Source: Clostridia bacterium
Lineage (GTDB): Bacteria; Bacillota; Clostridia; Oscillospirales; Acutalibacteraceae
Assembly: GCA_900763035.1 (NCBI GenBank)
Contig: CAAFIS010000024.1
Location: forward strand, 1 to 5,235
DNA length: 5,235 nt
Reading direction: 5' to 3'
Shown: positions 1 through 5,119 of the stretch, piece after piece
Layout: each line of letters begins with the position of its first letter
Position numbering within the stretch: position 1 is the stretch's first letter
The notes under the pieces: generated by a model
Database searches by the model: none
Told to the model about the DNA's origin: nothing
What the model saw: only the letters and a program-made list of their open reading frames with translations
Translations under genes and position numbers: made by a program

Positions 1-796
1 ACACCGGCAGCCCCCAAACAGAGAACAGCCACGGACCGGACCATTCTCCTCGCCCGACCGGCCAAAACACGCCGGAAAGCAGGCTGAGTGCGGCACGGCG
101 CGGCGGCATGAAGATCACCTTCATCGGGTATTTGATGATCGCGAACAGCCACTTCGGATAATGCGCCGTGATATTCGTGAACGTGATGCCGGGATGAACG
201 ATCGGCAATGTGGTGTCCTGTTCCCGGGAAAACAGCTCGTCGAGCGCATACATCAGGTATCGTTTGGCGTTGCCGTACACCTTTGCGGCCGAACGGCGCG
301 CGGAAAAATCGATATCCGTCGGATCGGCGTGAGAATAGCTGTTCGCGATGCTGCCCACCGCGACCACCCGCGTGTGCTTTTGCCGCATGACGGGCAGCAG
401 CGCACGAACAAGGCAGTACGGCGAGGCGAAATCGATCTGGAACACGTTGTCCAGTCCCGTTTCGCACCGGTGGCGCGGGATGCTGTAGGCACCGGCGTTC
501 AGGATCAGCACATCCGGCGGGGCGGCGGCCAGCGCACGCGCCGCCGCCGCGACCGCGGACGGATCCTCCAGCTCCAGCGGGATCCGGGACAGCTGCGCCG
601 CCGGCCGGAGGGCACGCAGCTCCGCCTGCAGGGCGGCCGAACGGCTCTCGCTGCGGTCGAGCAGGATCAGGCGCGCATCCAGCTGCACCAGATAGCGGCA
701 CAGCTCACGCCCCAATCCGCCCGTTGCGCCGGAGATCGCCACACTTTTTCCGGCAAGCGACCATGCGTTGCGTGAAAGCCATGTTTTGGCGGTCAT
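1..796 (-). CDS. SDR family NAD(P)-dependent oxidoreductase, divergent, C-terminus cut by window edge
   Basis: This is a short-chain dehydrogenase/reductase, a Rossmann-fold enzyme expected to reduce or oxidise a carbonyl/hydroxyl group with NAD(P)(H); the substrate cannot be read from the sequence. 265 codons are visible and the frame is still open at base 1. The cofactor motif SGATGGLG is at residues 22-29, NAG at 100-102, the catalytic Ser at 149 (VGSIAN), and Tyr174/Lys178 in VYGNAK; PG follows at 202-203. Ser and Tyr are 25 residues apart instead of the usual 13 or so. That spacing, with the 'SHADPTDIDF' insert, recalls the retinol-dehydrogenase/WWOX-like branch of the superfamily (inference). 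The C-terminal part is rich in aromatic and hydrophobic residues (WLFAIIKYPMKVIF, 216-229), possibly a membrane-association or substrate-binding helix. The ATG at 796-794 has AAGGAA seven bases upstream, inside the end of the preceding gene, which lies only 4 bp away. It is therefore the third gene of the operon. Family assignment is firm, function unknown. Confidence 0.9.
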   Translation of the reverse strand, partial: MTAKTWLSRNAWSLAGKSVAISGATGGLGRELCRYLVQLDARLILLDRSESRSAALQAELRALRPAAQLSRIPLELEDPSAVAAAARALAAAPPDVLILNAGAYSIPRHRCETGLDNVFQIDFASPYCLVRALLPVMRQKHTRVVAVGSIANSYSHADPTDIDFSARRSAAKVYGNAKRYLMYALDELFSREQDTTLPIVHPGITFTNITAHYPKWLFAIIKYPMKVIFMPPRRAALSLLSGVFWPVGRGEWSGPWLFSVWGLPV

Positions 797-800
797 CGGT

Positions 801-1832
801 TCATTCCTTCTCATAAGCGGACAGGTCCGTCGCGTAGCAGTACCGGGCGGAGGTGAACTTGCCGAAGATGTACTTATTGCTGGCCGACTCGCACATCGTG
901 TACAGGCGGCCGTCGACATAAACGATCTCCTCGCTCATCGGCGCGATCTTGATGCTGCGGTGCATCGAGGACCGATCGAGCACGTAGCGCGGCACGGTCT
1001 GTCCCAGCACCGTGACCTCGCCCTCCGCCTTTTCGGCATCATACAGCGTCAGGTGCGAGAAGGCGACGGCATACGACGTCGACAGGCAGATCCGCCCCTC
1101 GCCGTCGAAGCACAACCCCTGCACCAGACCGGGCGCGGAATAGGCGCGCTCGATCGTGGGCGCGATGCCGTACTGCGCGCTCTTGTCCAGCGAATAGACC
1201 AAGATCAGCGCCGTGTTCCCGTCCCCCGCCTGCGTGCGGTAATGGTGGCTCTCCGGTGTGGGATAGTTCTGCTCGCGATAGAACTCGCCGACGTACAGCT
1301 TATCCCCCTCGGCGTGGACGAACGCGACCGGCAGGGCATCGTCCCCCGCCTTGGTCGAAAACACGCCGTGCGCCTTCACGGTGTCACCGTTCTCGGCATC
1401 GCGGATCTCGCGGTAGTCGTACACGATCAGCCCGTTCTCGTCCGCGATATACACGTAGTCGCCGCTGACGGCCACGCCGCCGACGTGGCCGAGGAACGGC
1501 TGCCCGTTCTCGTCGGCCAGCCACAAGCGGCGCGTTTCCCTGCCGGTGTCGCGGCTGACGGTGGACAGCTGCGAAGCTTTGCCGTCGCTGCGGTAGCCGG
1601 TCACATAGAACTCCTTGCCCCACTCGTCATAAGCCAGCCCCTGCACGGTCATCCCGCTGTTGAGGCCAGGGATGACGAACGAGCGCGACGAACGCAGGTA
1701 GTATTCGGCGACCGACAGACGGAAAAAAAGCCGCACCCCGAGTAGGAGGACAAGGATCGCCGCCAGCACGATCAGCAGGATATTCCGGACGATGCGCACA
1801 GCGGTGCGCGGCTTTTTGGCTTTGGCAGACAT
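801..1832 (-). CDS. Membrane-anchored protein with beta-propeller-like extracytoplasmic domain, function unknown
   Basis: The 343-residue product starts with a short basic cytoplasmic tail (MSAKAKKPRTAVRIVR), followed by one strongly hydrophobic segment at residues 17-37 (NILLIVLAAILVLLLGVRLFF). No signal peptidase site is evident, so I read it as a single N-terminal anchor with the remainder outside the cell. The outer part contains repeated strand-turn-strand units: GLAYDEWGKEFYVTGY (65-80), GVAVSGDYVYIADENGLIVY (119-138), FVHAEGDKLYVGEFY (171-185), GLCFDGEGRICLSTSY (239-254) and IVYVDGRLYTM (303-313). This pattern is typical of beta-propeller folds of the YVTN/NHL/PQQ-like type. I see no catalytic motif. 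The open frame extends to 2090, but that stretch overlaps the upstream SDR gene. The ATG at 1832 is chosen because it has GGAAGGG about 12 bases upstream, lies in the intergenic gap and begins a sensible membrane-anchor N-terminus. It is the second gene of the SDR operon, 26 bp after one SDR and 4 bp before the next. A ligand-sensing or scaffold role is possible but unsupported. Confidence 0.8.
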   Translation of the reverse strand: MSAKAKKPRTAVRIVRNILLIVLAAILVLLLGVRLFFRLSVAEYYLRSSRSFVIPGLNSGMTVQGLAYDEWGKEFYVTGYRSDGKASQLSTVSRDTGRETRRLWLADENGQPFLGHVGGVAVSGDYVYIADENGLIVYDYREIRDAENGDTVKAHGVFSTKAGDDALPVAFVHAEGDKLYVGEFYREQNYPTPESHHYRTQAGDGNTALILVYSLDKSAQYGIAPTIERAYSAPGLVQGLCFDGEGRICLSTSYAVAFSHLTLYDAEKAEGEVTVLGQTVPRYVLDRSSMHRSIKIAPMSEEIVYVDGRLYTMCESASNKYIFGKFTSARYCYATDLSAYEKE

Positions 1833-1858
1833 CAGGTCGACCGTCCCTTCCTTAACGT

Positions 1859-2617
1859 TTAAGTGCGGCACATCTTCATCACCAGAGAGGTAGGCAGCAC
1901 CTTGGACACGAAATGGTAGAAGCGATAGAACGCGCGCGGCGTGTAGATCGCCTTTCCGCGGGCGGCCCTGACGACAGCGCCGTCGGCCACCGCCTCGGGA
2001 TCCGAGTACGGCAGAGTATCGAACTGCCTGCTCTTCCCGGCGGTGATGTCCGCTTTTTCGAGGAACTCCGTAGACATCGGGCCGGGGCAAAGCGCCAGCA
2101 CGTTGACGCCGCGGCTCTTCATCTCCATGCGCAGGCCGCGGGCAAGGCTGAGGACATAAGCCTTCGTCGAAGAATAGACCGTCATGCGCGCGTTCGGCGC
2201 AAACGCCGCGATGCTGGCCACTTGGATAACGAAGCTGTCCTTCGGCATATACGGCAGCACGGCGGTGGTCACGGCGGTCAGGCCGCGGCAGTTGACGTCC
2301 ACCATGCGCACCTGCGTGGCCACGTCGCTGTCGACCATGTCGTCCAGCTGCCCCAGACCGGCATTGTTGATCAGGATCCGCACGCGCGGCTGCTCGGCGG
2401 CCAGTCGCTCACTGATGGCCCGATAACTGCTGTCCTGCGTCAGATCCAACGGTAGGCACTCGACCGGCACGGGGCTGTCCTGCGCCAGCTGCTGCAGACG
2501 GTCGGCGCGCCGGGCGATCAGCCAGATCTGATCGAGTTTGGGGTAGCGCCGAACGACGCTGCGAAAAAAAGCTTGTCCCAGACCGGCGGACGCGCCGGTG
2601 ATGATCGCGATATCCAT
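1859..2617 (-). CDS. Classical short-chain dehydrogenase/reductase (SDR), complete
   Basis: This 252-residue protein has the standard length and all signature motifs of a classical SDR. The dinucleotide-binding motif TGASAGLG is at residues 7-14, NNAG at 84-87, catalytic Ser at 135 (QVASIA), Tyr148 and Lys152 in YSSTK, and the PGP motif at 188-190. It should be a soluble NAD(P)-dependent oxidoreductase; an Arg pair just after the second strand (ARRADR, 35-40) suggests NADP preference (inference). The general look is that of the DltE/YqjQ group of bacterial SDRs, whose substrates are mostly unknown. An in-frame TTG at 2650 lies upstream of the Shine-Dalgarno sequence, so the ATG at 2617, preceded by AAAGGAG, is the better start. 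It is the first gene of the operon, with its own promoter at 2668-2696, followed after 26 bp by the membrane-anchored propeller protein. The C-terminal segment FYRFYHFVSKVLPTSLVMKM is aromatic and amphipathic and might associate with the membrane. Confidence 0.93.
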   Translation of the reverse strand: MDIAIITGASAGLGQAFFRSVVRRYPKLDQIWLIARRADRLQQLAQDSPVPVECLPLDLTQDSSYRAISERLAAEQPRVRILINNAGLGQLDDMVDSDVATQVRMVDVNCRGLTAVTTAVLPYMPKDSFVIQVASIAAFAPNARMTVYSSTKAYVLSLARGLRMEMKSRGVNVLALCPGPMSTEFLEKADITAGKSRQFDTLPYSDPEAVADGAVVRAARGKAIYTPRAFYRFYHFVSKVLPTSLVMKMCRT

Positions 2618-2628
2618 AAGATGATCTG

Positions 2629-2635
2629 CTCCTTT
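2629..2635 (-). promoter_or_regulatory. Ribosome binding site of the first SDR gene
   Basis: On the minus strand AAAGGAG, within the longer purine run AGGAAAGGAG, is followed by 11 bases and then the ATG at 2617. The spacing is slightly long but the match is strong. It excludes the upstream TTG at 2650 as the start. A small hairpin GCGGC-TTT-GCCGC lies just upstream (2645-2657) in the leader. Confidence 0.75.
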
Positions 2636-2667
2636 CCTGTCACGCGGCAAAGCCGCTCATGCTGTCC

Positions 2668-2696
2668 ATGATACCACATTCGCCGCGCCGGGTCAA
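2668..2696 (-). promoter_or_regulatory. Sigma-A promoter of the SDR operon
   Basis: On the minus strand, TTGACC (2696-2691) and TATCAT (2673-2668) are separated by exactly 17 bases. The -10 is preceded by TGG, giving an extended -10 element. Transcription should start near 2661, leaving a leader of about 44 bases before the SDR start codon. The -35 hexamer shares its TGA with the stop codon of the small upstream gene, so the promoter begins exactly where that reading frame ends. Confidence 0.8.
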
Positions 2697-2842
2697 GCGC
2701 GCCGCGCCGCATCGCGCAGCCGGTCGGCGAGCCAGCGCTTTTTGCTCTCGATGCCCGGATGCCCGGACTTTTTGCGGATGATACAGCAAAGGTCCTCCCG
2801 ATCAAGTTCGTCCGGATCGAGATCGATCAATGACACATCCAT
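2693..2842 (-). CDS. Small 49-residue protein resembling the N-terminus of a YoaP-like GNAT acetyltransferase; probable truncated remnant
   Basis: This small gene has excellent expression signals: AAGGAGG seven bases before the ATG at 2842, and a near-perfect promoter upstream. The product opens with an acidic stretch, MDVSLIDLDPDELDRED (1-17). It continues with LCCIIRKK (18-25), HPGIESKKRWLADRL (28-42), and a basic end RDAARRA (43-49). From memory, full-length GNAT proteins of the YoaP-like group begin with the same pattern: an acidic 'ENxxxEhICCaI' start, a KK pair, then 'KKxWLxeR' before 'GxVFrkL', with the acetyltransferase fold afterwards. Here the frame stops right after the WLADRL motif. 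None of the expected continuation is visible in the other two minus-strand frames before the SDR gene, which points to a deletion and not a simple frameshift. It is too short to be an enzyme. It could be a dying gene fragment, or a real microprotein kept for another role. It lies divergently from the polymerase operon and upstream of the SDR operon in the same direction. Confidence 0.6.
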   Translation of the reverse strand: MDVSLIDLDPDELDREDLCCIIRKKSGHPGIESKKRWLADRLRDAARRA

Positions 2843-2849
2843 CGCCCGC

Positions 2850-2856
2850 CCTCCTT
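2850..2856 (-). promoter_or_regulatory. Strong ribosome binding site of the small 49-codon gene
   Basis: AAGGAGG on the minus strand lies seven bases before the ATG at 2842. This is a full match to the anti-Shine-Dalgarno sequence at ideal spacing, and it is the main reason to accept so short a reading frame as translated. Confidence 0.8.
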
Positions 2857-2868
2857 CACATACGTCAA

Positions 2869-2897
2869 AGTATACTCCTTCATGTGCGGATCGTCAA
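2869..2897 (-). promoter_or_regulatory. Sigma-A promoter of the small minus-strand gene
   Basis: On the minus strand, TTGACG (2897-2892) and TATACT (2874-2869) are separated by 17 bases, five of six matches in each hexamer. The predicted start is near 2862, giving a leader of about 20 bases that contains the AAGGAGG site. No terminator is visible between the small gene and the SDR operon, so this promoter could also feed the SDR genes. Confidence 0.8.
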
Positions 2898-2915
2898 GAA
2901 CGGCCGCTCATCCGA

Positions 2916-2929
2916 TGAATGTTCGTTCT
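2916..2929. promoter_or_regulatory. LexA-like operator, box 1 (next to the minus-strand promoter)
   Basis: The sequence TGAATGTTCGTTCT has the GAA-n6-TTC core of the Gram-positive SOS box (Bacillus consensus CGAAC-n4-GTTCG), with one half-site carrying GAAT instead of GAAC. It ends 18 bases upstream of the -35 of the minus-strand promoter, centred about 60 bases before the predicted transcription start. LexA binding is inferred from the match and from the polymerase gene it adjoins; another dimeric regulator is possible. Confidence 0.5.
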
Positions 2930-2997
2930 GTTTTTTTGATAAATGCACAGCATCCGGCAAAGGACGAGAAGAATGTATGTTCTGCTTTTTGCCGAAA
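2917..2997. repeat. Imperfect 27-bp direct repeat, two copies 54 bp apart
   Basis: Copy 1 (2917-2943) and copy 2 (2971-2997) match at 20 of 27 positions by direct comparison. Both start with GAATGT, continue with GTTCTG, then a T-run, and end in AAA. Each includes most of one LexA-like box plus the adjacent T-tract. The 54-bp offset is close to five helical turns, so both would lie on about the same face of the DNA. Confidence 0.7.
2970..2983. promoter_or_regulatory. LexA-like operator, box 2 (next to the polymerase promoter)
   Basis: The sequence AGAATGTATGTTCT is nearly palindromic (AGAA/TTCT arms) and fits the Bacillus-type SOS box CGAACRNRYGTTYC apart from its outer base, GAAT for GAAC, and the last base. 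It lies 18 bases upstream of the -35 of the polymerase promoter. Y-family polymerase genes in Firmicutes are commonly in the SOS regulon, which supports the reading, but the position upstream of the -35 instead of over the promoter is not the commonest repressor layout. Confidence 0.55.
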
Positions 2998-3001
2998 CCT
3001 C

Positions 3002-3030
3002 TTGCATTTTTCGCCGATGGCGTGTATACT
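3002..3030 (+). promoter_or_regulatory. Sigma-A promoter of the polymerase-YolD operon
   Basis: TTGCAT (3002-3007) and TATACT (3025-3030) are spaced by 17 bases; the -35 has four of six consensus bases and the -10 five of six. The predicted start is near 3037, giving a leader of about 30 bases to the ATG at 3067. The weaker -35 compared with the divergent promoter fits a promoter that is normally kept low. Confidence 0.75.
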
Positions 3031-3052
3031 ATAAAGGAAACGACGAAACGGT

Positions 3053-3059
3053 AAGGAGG
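3053..3059 (+). promoter_or_regulatory. Ribosome binding site of the polymerase gene
   Basis: AAGGAGG lies seven bases before the ATG at 3067 and fixes the start of the polymerase. Confidence 0.85.
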
Positions 3060-3066
3060 TGCGGCG

Positions 3067-4569
3067 ATGGACGCGGCTTATATCGCGATCGATCTGAAAT
3101 CGTTTTTCGCCTCGGTCGAGTGCGTCGATCGGCAGCTCGACCCGCTGACGACGAATTTAGTGGTGGCGGATGCCGCCCGCACCGAAAAAACGATCTGCCT
3201 TGCCGTCACGCCTGCGCTCAAGGCGCACGGCATCGGCGGCCGGGCGCGCCTGTTCGAGGTCGTCGAGCGCGTGCGGCAGGTCAACGCCACGCGCACCCTG
3301 TCCGCTCCGGGCGGAAAACTCACCGGCCGCTCCTGCTTCGCGCCGGAGCTGGAAAAGGATCCGTCGCTCGCGGTCGATTACCTCGTCGCGCCGCCGCGCA
3401 TGGCGCGCTATATCGAGATGAGCACCAAGATCTACGGCATCTATCTGAAATATATCGCACCGGAGGATATGCACATCTATTCGATCGACGAGGTGTTCAT
3501 CGACGCGACGGCGTATCTGCGCACCTACGGCACGACGGCGCGCGAGTTGGCCATGCGGATCATTCGCGACGTGTTCACGCAGACCGGGATCACCGCCACG
3601 GCGGGGATCGGGACGAACCTGTACCTGTGCAAGATCGCGATGGACATCGTCGCCAAGCACGCCCGGCCGGACAAAAACGGCGTGCGCATCGCCGAACTGG
3701 ACGAGATGACCTACAAGCGCCTGCTGTGGAGCCACCGTCCGTTGACGGATTTTTGGCGGGTCGGGCCGGGCTATGCCCGCAAGCTGGAGGCCAACGGGAT
3801 GTACACGATGGGTGACATCGCGCTGCGCTCCGAATGCGACGAGGAATGGTTCTACCGCACGTTCGGCGTCAATGCCGGGCTGCTGATCGACCACGCTTGG
3901 GGCATCGAACCGTGCCGCATCAGCGACATCAAAAGCTATCGCCCGGCCTCGAGCAGCATCAGCTCCGGGCAGGTGCTGCACTCCCCCTATGACACCGCGC
4001 ACACGCGGATCATCGTGCGCGAGATGACCGAGGAGCTGGTGCTGGATCTGGTAGAAAAGCGTCTGGTCACCGACCGGATCTGTCTGTCGATCGGCTACGA
4101 CCGCACGTGTCTGGAAGATGAGGAGCTGCGCAAGATCTACCGCGGCCAGGTCGCGATAGACCGCTACGGCCGCCGTGTGCCGAAGCCCGCACAGGGCACG
4201 GTGCCGCTGGGGCGGCAGACCGCCTCACTGCGGCTGATCATGGCGCAGATGCTGGCGCTGTTCGACCGGATCGTCGATCCCCGGCTGCTCGTGCGGCGGG
4301 TCAACGTGACCGCCGCAGGCATCCTGCCACAGTCGATGGCGGGGACGGACGCCGGTCCGGAGCAGCTGGATCTGTTCTCCGATCCGGAGGAGCGGCAGCG
4401 GCAGGAGGAAGAGGAACAGGCCATGCTGGAGCGTGAGCAGCGGCAGCAGCAGGCGATCTTGTCCATCCGCGAACGGTACGGGAAAAATGCGATCCTTAAA
4501 GGGACGAATTATCTGGACGGCGCGACCTCACGTGACCGCCACCGGCAGATCGGAGGGCATCAGGCATGA
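3067..4569 (+). CDS. Y-family error-prone DNA polymerase (UmuC/DinB superfamily, UvrX-like)
   Basis: This 500-residue protein is a translesion DNA polymerase that copies across damaged template bases with low fidelity. The first metal-binding motif is IAIDLKSFFASVE (6-18) with Asp9; Phe14 is the likely steric-gate residue against ribonucleotides. The second motif YSIDEVF (138-144) carries the catalytic Asp141-Glu142. A helix-hairpin-helix thumb region appears around DFWRVGPGYARKL (228-240), followed by the little-finger domain to about residue 415. QLDLF at 433-437 is a textbook beta-sliding-clamp-binding motif. It is followed by a very acidic/Gln-rich helix (441-465) and the family's conserved tail, with YGKNAILKGTNYLDGAT (471-487) and RHRQIGGHQA (491-500). 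The segment LTTNLVVADAARTEKTICLA (28-46 region) and the tail place it with the Gram-positive UvrX/YqjW group instead of DinB/Pol IV. All catalytic residues are intact and the length is normal. The stop overlaps the next start (ATGA), and the two upstream LexA-like boxes suggest damage-inducible expression. Confidence 0.95.
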   Translation: MDAAYIAIDLKSFFASVECVDRQLDPLTTNLVVADAARTEKTICLAVTPALKAHGIGGRARLFEVVERVRQVNATRTLSAPGGKLTGRSCFAPELEKDPSLAVDYLVAPPRMARYIEMSTKIYGIYLKYIAPEDMHIYSIDEVFIDATAYLRTYGTTARELAMRIIRDVFTQTGITATAGIGTNLYLCKIAMDIVAKHARPDKNGVRIAELDEMTYKRLLWSHRPLTDFWRVGPGYARKLEANGMYTMGDIALRSECDEEWFYRTFGVNAGLLIDHAWGIEPCRISDIKSYRPASSSISSGQVLHSPYDTAHTRIIVREMTEELVLDLVEKRLVTDRICLSIGYDRTCLEDEELRKIYRGQVAIDRYGRRVPKPAQGTVPLGRQTASLRLIMAQMLALFDRIVDPRLLVRRVNVTAAGILPQSMAGTDAGPEQLDLFSDPEERQRQEEEEQAMLEREQRQQQAILSIRERYGKNAILKGTNYLDGATSRDRHRQIGGHQA

Positions 4570-5078
4570 AAGAGCGCGATCCGCGGATCTACGAAAAGAT
4601 CATCGGCCACACGCGCCCCGTGTCGTCGCGGCATCCGCCCATGCCGAACGCCGAGCGTGCCGTGCAGTTCGCGCCGTTCGCCGCGCTGTCCGGGTACGAG
4701 GACGCGATCGACGAGGCAGCGCGCCTGACCGACCGGGAGCACGAGCTGACCGACGGCTGCATCGCCGAGATCGACCGGCGGCTGCAGCTGCTGCGCGCAC
4801 GTCTTGCGGCGGAAAAAGAGGAGCGGGCGACGCAGCCGCTCTTCTCTGCCGATGAGGAGAGCGGATCGACCGTCCCGCCGGTCACGGCCGTGTTCTTCAC
4901 GGAAGACGAACGCAAGGCGGGCGGCGCCTACCGCACACTGACCGGGAAAGTTTCGCGCATCGACGAGGGCGCGCATCTTCTGCTCTTCACCGACGGTACG
5001 GCCGTGCCGTTCGAACGGCTCTATGCGCTGGAAAGCCCGTTGTTCGACGAAACGGACGGATATGCGGCAGACGAATAA
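4566..5078 (+). CDS. YolD-like family protein, companion of the Y-family polymerase
   Basis: The 170-residue protein matches the YolD-like family known next to UvrX/YqjW-type polymerases in Firmicutes. The family signature is visible as HPPMPNAERAVQFAPFAAL (23-41), then SGYEDAIDEAARLT (42-55). A long charged helix with coiled-coil character follows (about 56-88), then a low-complexity linker. The C-terminal beta-rich domain is PVTAVFFTEDERKAGGAYRT (106-124 region), GKVSRID (127-133) and LLLFTDGTAVPFERL (138-152). YolD proteins have been proposed to take the place of UmuD as partners that activate the polymerase; that role is family knowledge and not shown here. The ATG at 4566 overlaps the polymerase stop codon in ATGA, so translation is coupled and a fixed ratio of the two proteins is likely. 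The upstream GGAGGGCATCAGGC supplies a Shine-Dalgarno-like GGAGG within the polymerase end. A hairpin terminator follows the stop. Confidence 0.88.
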   Translation: MKERDPRIYEKIIGHTRPVSSRHPPMPNAERAVQFAPFAALSGYEDAIDEAARLTDREHELTDGCIAEIDRRLQLLRARLAAEKEERATQPLFSADEESGSTVPPVTAVFFTEDERKAGGAYRTLTGKVSRIDEGAHLLLFTDGTAVPFERLYALESPLFDETDGYAADE

Positions 5079-5082
5079 AGAA

Positions 5083-5116
5083 AAGCCCCGGCCCGCAAAA
5101 ATATGGGCCGGAGCTT
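5083..5116 (-). terminator. Hairpin terminator between convergent genes
   Basis: AAGCCCCGGCCC (5083-5094) pairs with GGGCCGGAGCTT (5105-5116): 11 of 12 pairs with one C/A mismatch and a 10-base loop. Read on the minus strand, the stem is followed at once by TTTTCTTTATT, a good intrinsic terminator for the phage-like gene entering from the right. On the plus strand the tail is only CGTTTATG, so termination of the polymerase operon there should be weaker. Confidence 0.8.
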
Positions 5117-5119
5117 CGT

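Noticed and set aside
768..1745. Long 325-codon plus-strand open frame opposite the propeller-like gene
   Set aside because: Its composition (Arg, His, Val and Gly rich, no recognisable domain) is that of an antisense frame in GC-rich DNA. The minus-strand gene has a membrane anchor, an ordered repeat pattern and operon spacing.
2645..2657. Hairpin GCGGC-TTT-GCCGC in the SDR leader as a riboswitch or attenuator
   Set aside because: The stem is only five pairs in a leader of about 44 bases, with no U-tract and no alternative pairing that I can see.
2647..2669. Possible short leader peptide (MDSMSGFAA or MSGFAA) ahead of the first SDR gene
   Set aside because: The first ATG overlaps the -10 and would not be transcribed, and the second has no Shine-Dalgarno sequence.
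2750..2765. Tandem 8-bp repeat GATGCCCG as a slippage cause for the truncation of the small gene
   Set aside because: The reading frame after the repeat still encodes the family-like KKRWLADRL motif, so the frame was not shifted there.
2795..2830. Cluster of GATC sites as a possible methylation-controlled switch
   Set aside because: The sites fall in Asp/Ile/Leu codons of the small gene, and GATC/CGATC is common throughout this GC-rich window, so codon use explains it.
2830..3054. 74-codon plus-strand frame across the divergent control region
   Set aside because: It covers both promoters and both boxes, has no ribosome binding site at its start, and its Cys/Phe-rich product looks like translated regulatory DNA.
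3157..4002. 281-codon minus-strand open frame opposite the polymerase
   Set aside because: It lies wholly over the conserved catalytic part of the polymerase and has no ribosome binding site or family features.
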